Part shown: one piece after another, positions 35,801-44,456 of the stretch
How the letters are laid out: the number at the start of each line of letters is the position of its first letter
How positions within the stretch are numbered: position 1 is the first letter of the stretch
From: Paenibacillus sp. FSL R7-0345
GTDB lineage: Bacteria; Bacillota; Bacilli; Paenibacillales; Paenibacillaceae
NCBI RefSeq assembly: GCF_038595055.1
Contig: NZ_CP152002.1
Coordinates: 6,162,001-6,226,000 of the forward strand
Length of the DNA: 64,000 nucleotides
Reading direction: 5' to 3'
Notes under the pieces: generated by a model
Database searches by the model: none
Told to the model about the DNA's origin: nothing
What the model saw: the letters and a program-made list of their open reading frames with translations, nothing else
Made by a program: the position numbers and the translations under genes

Positions 35801-38643
35801 ACACTGCAATAGTTGAAGCTGCGGTAACCGGCAGCAAGCTTACCTTGACGCAGAAATCTCCGGGAACAACTATCATTACTGTTCAAGCAAATGACGGTAA
35901 GGGCGGAATCACCGAGCATAGCTTTAATATTACAGTGCTCAGCAATCAGGCTCCGGTCTTTGCCGGCACTGACAAACAGATCCTGCAGGAGAACGGCAGC
36001 TCCGTCGATCTCGAGCTGTCATTAATCTTCAGTGATCCGGAGCAGGATGCGATCTTCTACAATACTGTATCGGAAGACTCCAGCATTGCTACCTCATCCA
36101 TTTCCGGAAGCAAGCTTACGCTTACACCTAAAGCAAGCGGCACTGTTAAGATTAACGTGACGGCCCGTGACGATAAGGGCAATGAAACTAACGAGAATAT
36201 TGAAGTGCTGGTTAATGCGGCTCCAGTCGCTGCTGCGGGAAGTCTTCAGGATCTGGATTTGCAGGAAAGCGACATTACCCGGGATATCAATCTGCTGACT
36301 GCTTTTTCCGACCCAGAGGGCGGTGCGCTGACCTATACGGTGACCAGCTCGGACATTAGCATTGCCTCTGCAGCTATCACCGGCAGTATCCTGAGCGTAA
36401 CACCAAAAGCTCATGGAACCGTGACGCTGACTGTGACGGCGAAGGATAACTATGAAGGTACTACCCAGCGGACGTTTACCGTTGACGTTAATGCCAAGCC
36501 GGTTGTCACGGCTATCACAGCCCAGCAGCTGCCGCAATACGGGCTTCCGCAGGAGCTTCAGCTGTCTTCCTATTTCACTGACCCTGATGGGGATACAATT
36601 GTGTACTCTGTTTCCTCAGCTGATACCGCAACAGTCGAAGCTGCTGTGACCGGCAGCAAGCTTACCTTGACGCAAAAAGCTCCGGGAACAACTACTGTCA
36701 CTATTCAGGCCAATGACGGTAAGGGTGGAATCACAGAGCACAGCTTTAATGTTACGGTGCTGAAGAATCAGGCCCCGGTCTTTGCCGGTACTGACAAACA
36801 GATCCTGCAGGAAAACGGCAGCGCCTCCGACCTCGAGCTGTCCGCTATTTTCAGTGATCCGGAGCAGGATGCGATCTCTTACAGTGCTGTATCAGAAGAC
36901 CCCGGCATCGCTACCGCTTCACTTGCCGGAAGTAAGCTTACACTTACACCTAAAGCACCCGGCACCGTTAAGATTAAAGTGACAGCCAGTGACGATAAGG
37001 GCAATGAAACTGTCGAAAACATTGAAGTATTCGTAAACGCAGCTCCAATTGCCACTGCGGGAAGCCTGCCGGATTTAAATTTGCAGGAGAACGACAGCGC
37101 ACAGGAGATTAATCTGCAGCCTGCCTTTACTGATCCGGAAGGCGGTGCGCTTACTTATACTGCCGAATCAAACAACCCGGCAAAAGCGGCAGTATCTGTA
37201 TCGGATGGCAAACTTACAATTACACCAAAAGCGCCCGGTTCCCCCGTCATCCAGGTGACTGCCACCGATGCTAACGGGGGCAAAACACAGGTGTCCTTTA
37301 CCGTAAATGTCAACGCCGTACCAAAGGCAGTAACCGGCAAGCTAGGGGATACAACGCTCTACTTAAGCAGTCCGGCGGCTGAAATAATTCTGGGTGCAGC
37401 CTTCACCGATGCTGATGGAGATACGCTCAGCTTCAGTGCCAGCTCAAGTAACAGCAGCAGCGTCACTGCAGCTGTTACGGGCAGCACTCTGAAGCTGACC
37501 CCGGCAGCTGCAGGAACCGCTATAATTGAAGTAACTGCACAGGATCAGCGCGGAGGACAAGCTACAGCCTCATTTACGGTGACTGTGTCCGCTGCACCGC
37601 CGAATAAAGCACCGGTAGCAGTAGCTACAATTTCACCGCAGCTTCTGACGCCCGGTGTCACCAATACGCGCAATTACGACCTGTCCCAGCTCTTTGAAGA
37701 TGCTGACGGTGACAGCCTGACCTTTACAGCCGTCATCGATAATGCAGCAGCCGGAACCGTCGAGGTTTCGGGAAGTACGTTATCTTTGTCAGCGGCAGCC
37801 AATACTTCCGCCAGCGGTCAGGTAACGGTTACGGCTTCAGACGGCAAGGGCGGAACAGGAACCTACAGCTTCCCGTTAAGAACGGCTCAGCTTGTAACTG
37901 ACGGGTTCGTAGCCATCCGTACCAAGACTGGGGTACAGTCTATCTCTTACGATATTTCGAAGCTGTTTCCGGGCCAGACAACCTTTACAGAGTATTTCGG
38001 GACCGCTGACAGTACCTTTACCGGTCCGACAACACTGAACGGTACCACCTGGACAGGCCAGCCAATGCCCGGGGGCTATATATGGATCATTGGCGCTGAC
38101 GGGCGGGCGATCGTGCTGTCCATTACAGTGACCCCGCAAGGATCCGGCGAGCTGTTCTTCTCAGAATATCTGGATGGCGGAGACGGACGAATCGCTCTGG
38201 AGCTATTTTACAAAAATACAGGTACTCCAATTGCGAACCCCCAGGGGTATACCGTTGAAGTGTACAGGTATATGAAGAATACTAAGACCATCGTGAGTAC
38301 ATCTGTACCTATTAATTCAGGATGGCCGACTCAACCGCCTTACATTTTTATCGACAATATTTTTTACGATGCGTTTGATATTATGAATATCTGGTATTAC
38401 AATGACGAGCTTTCACTCTATGATCCAACCCAATTTGACGTTGTAGCCATTGTCCTCAAAAAGAACGGTCAAATCGTGGATATGTTAGGCAATCCGACAT
38501 CCACCCAGAAATTTCTGCCGTCCGGCGGAACGATTGTCCGCAAGCCCGGCATTTATACCGGCTCGCAGCAGTTCTCGCTGGAGGGAGAATGGAACGTGTT
38601 CCCTAAAGGAAGCTATCAGTTCTTCGGAAATCACTCGATTTAA
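32812..38643 (+). CDS. Giant SLH-domain surface protein with cadherin/Ig-like repeats
   Basis: The 1943-residue protein begins at ATG 32812 with GGGAGG upstream and a signal peptide ending in SSAAAAAG. Residues about 40-225 hold three SLH-like modules (FHPADIVSRQELAAMLF, FWPKAPITRQESAAMLV, FLPKAGVQRQEMAGLLI). A beta-rich region with repeated short units (residues 240-500) includes a Thr-rich linker. About 13 divergent 90-residue repeats follow, each with an FxDxDGDxLxY/FxxxSS core and an NDGKGG or DDKGN loop. The C-terminal 170 residues (GELFFSEYLDGGDGRIALEL) resemble the lamin-tail-like end of the previous protein. The shared architecture suggests gene duplication followed by repeat divergence. 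Confidence 0.9.
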   Translation: MTMNKFQKIALSSLLAAALPLSSAAAAAGPVPSSSSSSNLAQLKDASLIKSSLLESVNRAVELGLMGGYSDGKFHPADIVSRQELAAMLFRTLELLPATAKTAYTDVKAASWSSSSINAITAAGIMSGDGTGKFWPKAPITRQESAAMLVRASGQEIIPETADFTPPADWSSVADWAKPYVRTAIVKGYMFLTDGKFLPKAGVQRQEMAGLLISTFFSNTTMENLQSINSGSAVISGVKFALSDPSASLINPDNQDVLKKAEVSFSSSGRTIQSLNTLYLNSSGKEPVAGQEEFSGNLVLDGHGATLDGNLEIRGDYLSVRNLTVRGDLIITPKLLHDFKASNVKVLGETKVLGGDSNTVVFEDSTLNTVDVNKTGVHLETTGSTTAEKVTVSSDATISANAATPLSDVVITGTASQVALNGTVNSTTITGDQPFTLTGNASITNLNVQGTGNVALNSTGTVQNLQVNSSSNVTVNTTTVQTTTNTSTSTTTFSTPVINTAPKVVAPVADRLLTIGTSEVIDLAGVFKDDEQTQLKLVAVSGSSSVVRAVLNGNLLTLSPLKAGSNVTILLSADDQNGKKTTSSFKVTVNTPPATTAAVANQLVVIGDAPREIDLNSWFSDADSDSLIYEAVSSNPVIATAQISGKRLTVTGHTAGTAKVKLTAKDGRGGTAETEITVTVNKNPAAGNMDDQLLQINGAPVEFPLELLFSDDDPDPLTFTAVSSDPASVGTAVYGDKLVLTPQVHGRATVTVHAEDGRGGSSQITFTVNVNTVPQVLTIPARSIKGTDEPATVQLSVYFNDEDGDLLTYSVQSSNPAVATAEVSDDTLKLTPFGHGTTTISVLANDGYAGIVSASFELTVNDPPEIGAAKLGNHALQENGEKLTLDLDTAFTDPDSDDLTYTAASSDNSIAAAAVAGNILSVTPKAHGTATITVTAKDQFGGTAQQTFTADVNGKPVVSAVTAQPLPQYGLPQELQLSSYFTDPEGATLVYAASSADTAIVEAAVTGSKLTLTQKSPGTTIITVQANDGKGGITEHSFNITVLSNQAPVFAGTDKQILQENGSSVDLELSLIFSDPEQDAIFYNTVSEDSSIATSSISGSKLTLTPKASGTVKINVTARDDKGNETNENIEVLVNAAPVAAAGSLQDLDLQESDITRDINLLTAFSDPEGGALTYTVTSSDISIASAAITGSILSVTPKAHGTVTLTVTAKDNYEGTTQRTFTVDVNAKPVVTAITAQQLPQYGLPQELQLSSYFTDPDGDTIVYSVSSADTATVEAAVTGSKLTLTQKAPGTTTVTIQANDGKGGITEHSFNVTVLKNQAPVFAGTDKQILQENGSASDLELSAIFSDPEQDAISYSAVSEDPGIATASLAGSKLTLTPKAPGTVKIKVTASDDKGNETVENIEVFVNAAPIATAGSLPDLNLQENDSAQEINLQPAFTDPEGGALTYTAESNNPAKAAVSVSDGKLTITPKAPGSPVIQVTATDANGGKTQVSFTVNVNAVPKAVTGKLGDTTLYLSSPAAEIILGAAFTDADGDTLSFSASSSNSSSVTAAVTGSTLKLTPAAAGTAIIEVTAQDQRGGQATASFTVTVSAAPPNKAPVAVATISPQLLTPGVTNTRNYDLSQLFEDADGDSLTFTAVIDNAAAGTVEVSGSTLSLSAAANTSASGQVTVTASDGKGGTGTYSFPLRTAQLVTDGFVAIRTKTGVQSISYDISKLFPGQTTFTEYFGTADSTFTGPTTLNGTTWTGQPMPGGYIWIIGADGRAIVLSITVTPQGSGELFFSEYLDGGDGRIALELFYKNTGTPIANPQGYTVEVYRYMKNTKTIVSTSVPINSGWPTQPPYIFIDNIFYDAFDIMNIWYYNDELSLYDPTQFDVVAIVLKKNGQIVDMLGNPTSTQKFLPSGGTIVRKPGIYTGSQQFSLEGEWNVFPKGSYQFFGNHSI

Positions 38644-38665
38644 TAAAAAAAGACTCTGAATGAAC

Positions 38666-38706
38666 AAAAGAACCCATCCTCCACAATCGTGGAAGATGGG
38701 TTCTTT
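38666..38706 (+). terminator. Bidirectional terminator between SLH gene and ferredoxin
   Basis: AAAAGAACCCATC(C)TCCAC and GTGGAAGATGGGTTCTTT form a long stem between convergent genes. Confidence 0.9.
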
Positions 38707-38747
38707 CCGTATTCATCCGACTTTTTGATTGCGCTTGAATTGCTTAC

Positions 38748-39092
38748 TTATTGGCCCCGGTACGTCTCCGTGAACACCTCAAAGAAAGGCGTTGTATCCC
38801 GCTCCGCCATCGTCTCCTCTGCCCCCGGATTCCAGCCGATCTCCGCCCGCCAGCTGCCGAGCAGCCCTGAGCTGATCAGCTCCTGTTCATTAACCTGAAC
38901 GGATACCTCGCCTTGCGGTGCTACATATAGCGCGTCCACAGGACAGTAGGCTTCGCACATGAAGCAGGTCTGGCAGTCCTCCTGCCGGGCAATAACGGCA
39001 AGCTTGCCCTGCATCTCAAACACATTGGTCGGGCACACCTTCACACACAGCTTGCAGCCGATACAGCGGTCCCTGCTGACCAGTTCGATCAT
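38748..39092 (-). CDS. Dicluster 4Fe-4S ferredoxin, AprB-like (copy A)
   Basis: The 114-residue protein binds two [4Fe-4S] clusters: Cys10, 13, 16, 20 (CIGCKLCVKVC) and Cys40, 43, 46, 50 (CQTCFMCEAYC), each followed by Pro. A 60-residue tail follows (DALYVAP, LLGSWRAEIGW). A dicluster core plus a long tail recalls the beta subunit of adenylylsulfate reductase, whose tail clasps the flavoprotein. Its start overlaps the stop region of the flavoprotein by four bases, so the two are translationally coupled. It should relay electrons to or from that FAD subunit. Confidence 0.9.
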   Translation of the reverse strand: MIELVSRDRCIGCKLCVKVCPTNVFEMQGKLAVIARQEDCQTCFMCEAYCPVDALYVAPQGEVSVQVNEQELISSGLLGSWRAEIGWNPGAEETMAERDTTPFFEVFTETYRGQ

Positions 39093-40693
39093 ATGACCTG
39101 CTCCTTTCTCGCTGCCTGCAGCTCATGGGCATGCGGCACCTGCTCTGTACTGGTCCTGATCTGGTGGATACCCGAGAGGATCAGCCGGTGGGTCTGGCGC
39201 GGGTCCAGCGCCGGATATTCTGCTAGCCGCTGCAGCCCCCGGCTCTCTTTGCGGGCCAGCGCAGCGGTGTAGATCCAGCGGCCGGCCTGCAGCATGGCCG
39301 CCGCTTCGCGGGACTGCACGATGCCCTGTACCGTGGCCGGCGGGCGGCCGGTGATATAGGGCATCAGGCTATCCAGCCGCTGCAGCGCGGCGGCGACCCC
39401 TGGCTCGCTGCGGAAATAATTGATCCGCAGCGGCAGGATCTCCTGCTGGACCGCCGCGGTCAGCGGCTTCGGGTCCAGCGTCCCGCTTGCCGAGGCACCG
39501 CCGGCGAGCCCCAGGCGGCCGGCGGCGCGGAGCGGCCGGCTGTCTGCCCGGCGCGGCTGCGCCAGCGCGTGCCGCGCTGCTCCCTGGCCAGCCCAGCTGC
39601 CGCTGCAGATGGCCCAGGAAGCGTTGTAGGCGCCGCCGCCGGAGATGGCGCCGGTGACCTTCTCGCGGGAGGCCGCATCTCCGGCGGCGTACAGGCCCGG
39701 CACCGTGGTGCTGCAGTCGGTGCCGGTGAGGCGCAGGCCGCCCGTGCCGCGCATCGTGCCTTCATAGCGGAGCGTGAGTGGGAATTTATCCTTGAACGGA
39801 TTAATCCCCGCCCGCTCCAGCGGCATGAAAAAGATCGGATGGGCGTTACGCAGGAACTGCTGCTTCGCTTCCGTGTCAGCCAGGTCCAGCGAGGCATAGA
39901 CCGGACCTTTGAGCATCAGATCCGGGATGCTGCCGAAGGTGCGGTCGCCGCGGTGCAGCGGATTGCCCGCCGCATCGTACAGCGTTGCCCAGGCCAGCAT
40001 CCGGCCGCGCGTCACCGTGCCGCCAGCAAAGCTCGGAGCATACTGCCGGGTAAATTCCATACCCGAAAGTTCAGCTCCTGCCTCAGCTGACATCAGCAGG
40101 CCTTCGCCTGTGAGCACGTTGCAGCCCAGGCCTTTGCTGAGGAAAGCACAGCCGCCGGTCGCCATAACCACCGCATTTGCCCGCACCTCCCAGGTTTCCC
40201 CGGTCAGTCGGTTAATGCCGCGGGCTCCGCCGACGCCATGCTCATCATGCAGCAGCTCCAGTGCCGGAGACTGGTCCAGAATTCTGATACCGGCCTTACG
40301 TACAACCCGCCGCATAATCTTCATATATTCCGGACCGTGCAGATGGGTCCGCAGCGGATTGCCGTCCCCGTCCTTCGGAAAAGGGTAGCCCCACTCCTCA
40401 ATCTGCTGCAGATTCTGCTCCACCTGATCCAGCACCCGGTGAATCCAGCTGTTCTCTGACAGGTAGCCGCCTGCCCGTAATCTGGCCTGAACCGCCTCAT
40501 CCCGCAGCTCGGCTACCGGCGGAATCACCAGCAGAGTTGTCCCGCCCGGCGCCGTAGCGCCGCTTGTTCCGAGGTAGCCTTTATCGGCGAGAATGACCTG
40601 TGCCCCTTGCGAGGCTGCATGCCATGCCGCCCATGCCCCGGCCGGGCCTCCGCCCAGCACAAGCACATCTGTAGTTATCTGCTGTTGCGGCAT
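39089..40693 (-). CDS. FAD-dependent oxidoreductase, AprA/fumarate-reductase family (copy A)
   Basis: The protein has 534 residues from ATG 40693 (AAGGAGG upstream). The FAD dinucleotide-binding motif is VLVLGGGPAGAWAAWHA, followed by DKGYLGTSGATAPGG. VVMATGGCAFLSK, LTGEGLLMSAEAGAELSGMEF and VPGLYAAGDAASREK place it in the succinate dehydrogenase/fumarate reductase/APS reductase flavoprotein family. The ferredoxin gene overlaps downstream. The middle third is very GC-rich (about 39430-39760). A paralogous pair lies 3.7 kb away in the SsuABC-like operon. The substrate is not known; reduction or oxidation of a sulfur compound is an inference from context. Confidence 0.88.
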   Translation of the reverse strand: MPQQQITTDVLVLGGGPAGAWAAWHAASQGAQVILADKGYLGTSGATAPGGTTLLVIPPVAELRDEAVQARLRAGGYLSENSWIHRVLDQVEQNLQQIEEWGYPFPKDGDGNPLRTHLHGPEYMKIMRRVVRKAGIRILDQSPALELLHDEHGVGGARGINRLTGETWEVRANAVVMATGGCAFLSKGLGCNVLTGEGLLMSAEAGAELSGMEFTRQYAPSFAGGTVTRGRMLAWATLYDAAGNPLHRGDRTFGSIPDLMLKGPVYASLDLADTEAKQQFLRNAHPIFFMPLERAGINPFKDKFPLTLRYEGTMRGTGGLRLTGTDCSTTVPGLYAAGDAASREKVTGAISGGGAYNASWAICSGSWAGQGAARHALAQPRRADSRPLRAAGRLGLAGGASASGTLDPKPLTAAVQQEILPLRINYFRSEPGVAAALQRLDSLMPYITGRPPATVQGIVQSREAAAMLQAGRWIYTAALARKESRGLQRLAEYPALDPRQTHRLILSGIHQIRTSTEQVPHAHELQAARKEQVI

Positions 40694-40851
40694 TGTATTC
40701 CTCCTTAAAATGTGTGATAGCTCTCGCTGTGTGGCATTCGCGGCCTTTTTAAGTAATTTCATGCCCAGAAATAGGCTCGGTAGATCGTTGGATCGGTAGC
40801 TCAGTAGCTCAATAGCGCTGATTCCAAGAATGCAAACGTTCGCTCATCGAG

Positions 40852-41038
40852 CTAAGTGGATTTTTGACAACTAATTCTCCCAAGTTGCCCGGTATGAGCA
40901 GCTTAGGTGGAAAAACGGCACTTAATTTTGCAAAATGAGCTCCAAAGGGACTATCCGGCCAGATTTAGATGCCTTTTTTCCACCTAATGATCCACATTTC
41001 CGGAAAACAGCGGAATTAAGTGACGAAAATCCAACTAA
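40852..41038. repeat. Four degenerate 22-bp motifs, second cluster
   Basis: Copies at 40852-40874, 40903-40924, 40965-40987 and 41017-41038 follow the same pattern as those at 12164-12350, e.g. TTAGGTGGAAAAACGGCACT followed by TA. They occupy otherwise gene-free DNA between the two flavoprotein modules; 40694-40851 shows nothing else. Confidence 0.65.
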
Positions 41039-41118
41039 GTTCACACCCACTTCGCTCTTTGTCCGATCGTCTTCTTGACCGACTGCCACCCTGCTCATTT
41101 TTCCCTGCCCGTCCTGCC

Positions 41119-41361
41119 TCATCCTGCGTCATCCTTCTGCTCCCGCAGCGTCGGCTCCGCTGCGCCGTCCTGAATTGTCCGGGGCGGCGGCGAACCGCCG
41201 TTCCAGACAACCAGGGCAGCAACCTCCGGATGCTCGGCGGCGAAAATAATGGTGCCGCCGCCTGCCCTGCTGTGGCCGAGAATGCCGATCCGGCCTGTAT
41301 CTGCCAACTCTGCCAGCGGCAGGCGGAAGCTTTTTACCGTTACAGTCCGTTTCCCACAAGC
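41119..41361 (-). pseudogene. Alpha/beta-hydrolase remnant
   Basis: An open stretch without a start codon reads LADTGRIGILGHSRAGGGTI, containing the nucleophile elbow G-H-S-R-A-G, then AAEHPEVAALVVWNGG. Only about 80 residues remain of a family that is usually 250 or more; the frame is closed by TGA on both sides. It is therefore a decayed esterase or dienelactone-hydrolase-like gene stranded between the ABC operon and flavoprotein copy A. Confidence 0.65.
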
Positions 41362-41380
41362 TCATCCCTCCGCTTGAACG

Positions 41381-42448
41381 TTATTGCAGCTGCCAGTCGG
41401 TGATGTTGAAGTCTTTTTTGGCCAGCTTTTCTTCGACCAGGAAGTTCTTGGTGCCCTCCAGCAGCTTGGTGCCCTCTCCGGTGAAGGCAGTATCCTTGAT
41501 ATCGCTGATCGGATTGACCTGTTTCGCCAGCTCCGGCGTAGTATCGCCGATTTCGGCCAGGAATTCGTAATATTCATCTTCATGCTGTTTAAGATCAGCC
41601 AATGCTTTTTCACGCGCCTCATTCCATACCTTCGGGAAGTCCGGGAATTTCTCCAGATAATCCTCAGAGACTACAGTAGCGCTGGAGCCCAGCAGATCCG
41701 GATGCTTCGAGGCATCATCCAGGTGAGTGTAGCCTTCATCAATCAGCTTCAATGCCGGAACGCCGAGGTTGGTCGTTGCATCCACATCCCCTCTGGCGAG
41801 TGCAGCAGTAGCATCAGGAATCAGCATGTGAACCAGCTTATAGTCGGTTACCCCCTCCTGCTGCAGCAGTCCTACCACATAACGGTGCATGAAGGAGCCT
41901 TTTTGGATCGCAATCGTCTTGCCCTGCAGATCCTTAATCGTCTTCGGGCCGTCCTTTTTACCGATCAGATAGCCTACGGTGTGGGCCGAGGATTGGGAGA
42001 TCAGGCGGGTTTTGGCGCCGGAGGCGTAAGCGATAATGGCCGGTGTATCCCCAAGGCTGCCAAAATCAAGCCGGCCGCTGATCAGTGACTCTGTCTGGTC
42101 CGGTCCGTTCGGGAAGCCGGTGAGCTTCACTTCAGTGATGCCGTATTTCTTAAGCTCCTCCTGAATAATTCCTTTGTAAAAGCCCCAGCCCTCTGCGCCG
42201 CCCGGCACGTTCAGCTTGTTGGAGCCGATATAGCCGAAATTCAGCACAGCCGGTGCAGTGGCCGTAGCTGTTTCACTGCCTGCGGCCTCCGCAGTATTAT
42301 TGCCGCCTGCTGGTGAAGCTGCACTGTTGCCGGAGTTTGCATTATTGCCGCAGGCCTGCAGCACCAGCATGATCATGACCAGACTTGCGAACAGCAGCCC
42401 GCGAGCCCCCTTTTTCCGTCCGCCTTGAATCTTTCTGTACGATTTCAT
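41381..42448 (-). CDS. Sulfonate/taurine-type ABC substrate-binding lipoprotein
   Basis: The 355-residue protein has a lipoprotein signal, basic start then VMIMLVLQAC lipobox, followed by an Asn/Ala/Gly-rich linker. The mature domain is of the SsuA/TauA/NMT1 type: FGYIGSNKLNVPG, GRLDFGSLGDTPAIIAYA, LQGKTIAIQKGSFMHRYVV and ARGDVDATTN. It binds a small ligand outside the cell, likely a sulfonate or other organosulfur compound, for the adjacent permeases. It is the last gene of the operon that starts with the ATPase at 47035. Confidence 0.88.
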   Translation of the reverse strand: MKSYRKIQGGRKKGARGLLFASLVMIMLVLQACGNNANSGNSAASPAGGNNTAEAAGSETATATAPAVLNFGYIGSNKLNVPGGAEGWGFYKGIIQEELKKYGITEVKLTGFPNGPDQTESLISGRLDFGSLGDTPAIIAYASGAKTRLISQSSAHTVGYLIGKKDGPKTIKDLQGKTIAIQKGSFMHRYVVGLLQQEGVTDYKLVHMLIPDATAALARGDVDATTNLGVPALKLIDEGYTHLDDASKHPDLLGSSATVVSEDYLEKFPDFPKVWNEAREKALADLKQHEDEYYEFLAEIGDTTPELAKQVNPISDIKDTAFTGEGTKLLEGTKNFLVEEKLAKKDFNITDWQLQ

Positions 42449-42492
42449 TAATGTTGTTCTCCCCTCGGTCTGATATCAGATGATTGCTATTT

Positions 42493-42825
42493 CTAGAACC
42501 CGGCTCTGGCCGCCAGTTTATACATAAAGTCATGACTTGCCACCGGCTGTCTGCCTCTGCCCCAGCCTACCTTTTCCCTGTACCCGCCGAGCAGCCCCTG
42601 CTCTTCCAGCTCCGCTTCAGTCACACCGATAACCGTTTCAGAGTCAGGTGCAACATATAGCGCATCAACAGGGCAATACAGCTCGCACATGAAGCAGGTC
42701 TGGCAATCGCTCTGCCGGGCGATGACGGGGATTCCGTCCTCTACCCGGTCGAACACATTCGTCGGGCAGACGGATACGCACTGGTTGCACTCTACACACC
42801 TGGCAGCGCTGATGACTTCAATCAC
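42493..42825 (-). CDS. Dicluster 4Fe-4S ferredoxin, AprB-like (copy B)
   Basis: The protein has 110 residues from GTG 42825. The GTG overlaps the flavoprotein stop (CTGTGATT), and GGAGAG lies nine bases upstream. Two clusters are bound by Cys10, 13, 16, 20 (CVECNQCVSVC) and Cys41, 44, 47, 51 (CQTCFMCELYC). The C-terminal tail with DALYVAP and LLGGYREKVGWGRG resembles copy A, although the last 20 residues differ. Stop-start overlap with the flavoprotein argues for a stoichiometric complex. Confidence 0.9.
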   Translation of the reverse strand: MIEVISAARCVECNQCVSVCPTNVFDRVEDGIPVIARQSDCQTCFMCELYCPVDALYVAPDSETVIGVTEAELEEQGLLGGYREKVGWGRGRQPVASHDFMYKLAARAGF

Positions 42826-44432
42826 AGTAGTACACTCTCCTTCGCTACTTCTTCTGTTTTGACCCATACCTGATCCAGTCCGCCGCTGATCAGCCGGTGA
42901 TGCTGGCCGTTGTCCGTTTCCTTATAATCCTCGCGTTTATGCATACCTCTGGTTTCGGTACGTGCCAGAGCGGAGCTATACATCCAGCGGGCAGTTGCCG
43001 TCATGGCTTCCGCTTCGCGGGCCTTCACCCCTTCGGGTGTACGCTGAATTTCCCGGCTGCGCTGCTCCTTCCACAGTCCGTCCAGGCGGCCGAGTGAGGA
43101 GGTCAGCCCCTGCTCTGTACGGAACAGGTTGATGTCGTACGGCTTGACTTCGTCCTGCACAGCCGAGACAAACTCCGCTGCGCGCGCCGCCGTTCCCGGC
43201 TTCACCTGCTGGTCAACCAGCGGTGAGGTGGACAGTCCGCGCGGCTTACGGTCAGCGGCATGCTGCCCCAGTCCGGCGGCATAGGCGGCTGCCCCCTCTC
43301 CGGCAAAGGAGCCGGAGGACATCGCCCAGGCGGCATTGTGGCTGCCGCCGCCGGTGAAGCCGCCGCAGATCAGCTCGCGGGTTGCCGCATCTCCTGCGGC
43401 ATATAGCCCCGGAACGCCGGTGCCGCAGTCTTCATCCGTTATGCGGATGCCGCCGGTGCCGCGTACCGTACCTTCCAGCCGCAGGGTAACCGGAAAAGCA
43501 TCCTTAAACGGATTAATGCCCCGGCGGTCGAACGGCAGAAAGAAATTCGTCTGGGCAACCCGCAGCAGCGGCTGCAAATCCTCAGAAGCACCGTCAAGCT
43601 TGGCATAGACCTGGCGGCCGGCCAGCAGATTGCGGGCGATGATTGAGCGGCCCTTTTTAGAGCCTGCACCTTCCACCACGCTTCCGTCTTCATAATAGAA
43701 GCTGGCATAGCTGTAGTAGGCTGTTTTGGTGACGGACGAGAAGGTCGGGCAGATCGCATAGGCATTGGAGAATTCCATGCCCGACAGGCTGGCCCCGGCT
43801 TCGGCGGCGAACAGGTAGCCGTCACCTGTCAGCACGTTACAGCCCAGCGCCTTGCTGAGGAAGGCGCACCCCCCGGTCGCAATGACGACTGCCCCCGCCT
43901 GGACGCTCCATCCTTCTCCGCTCTGGGTCTGTACACCGGTTGCCCCGGCGACACCGTGTCCATCGGCCAGCAGCTCAAGCGCCGGACTGTGGTCCAGAAT
44001 CTTCACTCCCGCCTTCTTGACCAGCTTACGCATCAGCCTCATATATTCCGGCCCCTGCAGGCTCCGGCGGTACTGGTTGCCGTGCTCATCCAGCGGGAAC
44101 GGGTATCCGGAGACGCCCAGCCGGTTCATATTCTCATAGGTGCGGTCCAGCACCCTGTCCATCCAGCGGTGCTCCGCCAGCTTGCCGCCCATCGAGTAAC
44201 GGCTGGCCTTGGCCTCTTCACGCAGCTTGTCGTCCGGCTGCACGTACCACACTCCCGTACCTGACGGAGCAGTAGCTCCGCTGGAGCCGCAGTAGCCTTT
44301 ATCGGCCAGAATAACCTTGGCGCCTTTGGCTGCTGCCGTAAGTGCCGCCCACGTACCTGCCGGACCTCCGCCGATTACCAGCACATCCGCCTGCAGATTC
44401 AGTACTCCTGTATGTCCGATGGAAAGATTCAT
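42822..44432 (-). CDS. FAD-dependent oxidoreductase, AprA/fumarate-reductase family (copy B)
   Basis: The 536-residue paralogue of the 39089 protein has VLVIGGGPAGTWAAL for FAD binding, DKGYCGSSGATAPSG, IATGGCAFLSKALGCNVLTG and VPGLYAAGDAATRELI. It differs from copy A in the substrate-side segment after MEFSNAYAICPTFSSVTK, which may give another specificity. The ferredoxin start overlaps its stop. Position between the permease and the binding protein of an ABC transporter means the redox complex likely acts on the imported compound. Confidence 0.88.
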   Translation of the reverse strand: MNLSIGHTGVLNLQADVLVIGGGPAGTWAALTAAAKGAKVILADKGYCGSSGATAPSGTGVWYVQPDDKLREEAKASRYSMGGKLAEHRWMDRVLDRTYENMNRLGVSGYPFPLDEHGNQYRRSLQGPEYMRLMRKLVKKAGVKILDHSPALELLADGHGVAGATGVQTQSGEGWSVQAGAVVIATGGCAFLSKALGCNVLTGDGYLFAAEAGASLSGMEFSNAYAICPTFSSVTKTAYYSYASFYYEDGSVVEGAGSKKGRSIIARNLLAGRQVYAKLDGASEDLQPLLRVAQTNFFLPFDRRGINPFKDAFPVTLRLEGTVRGTGGIRITDEDCGTGVPGLYAAGDAATRELICGGFTGGGSHNAAWAMSSGSFAGEGAAAYAAGLGQHAADRKPRGLSTSPLVDQQVKPGTAARAAEFVSAVQDEVKPYDINLFRTEQGLTSSLGRLDGLWKEQRSREIQRTPEGVKAREAEAMTATARWMYSSALARTETRGMHKREDYKETDNGQHHRLISGGLDQVWVKTEEVAKESVLL

Positions 44433-44456
44433 TTACCTTCAGCCCCCTTGGTTTAT

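Noticed and set aside
39420..40090. Plus-strand frames of 70-170 codons opposite the flavoprotein genes
   Set aside because: They are shadows in very GC-rich DNA; the minus strand shows complete FAD-binding proteins.
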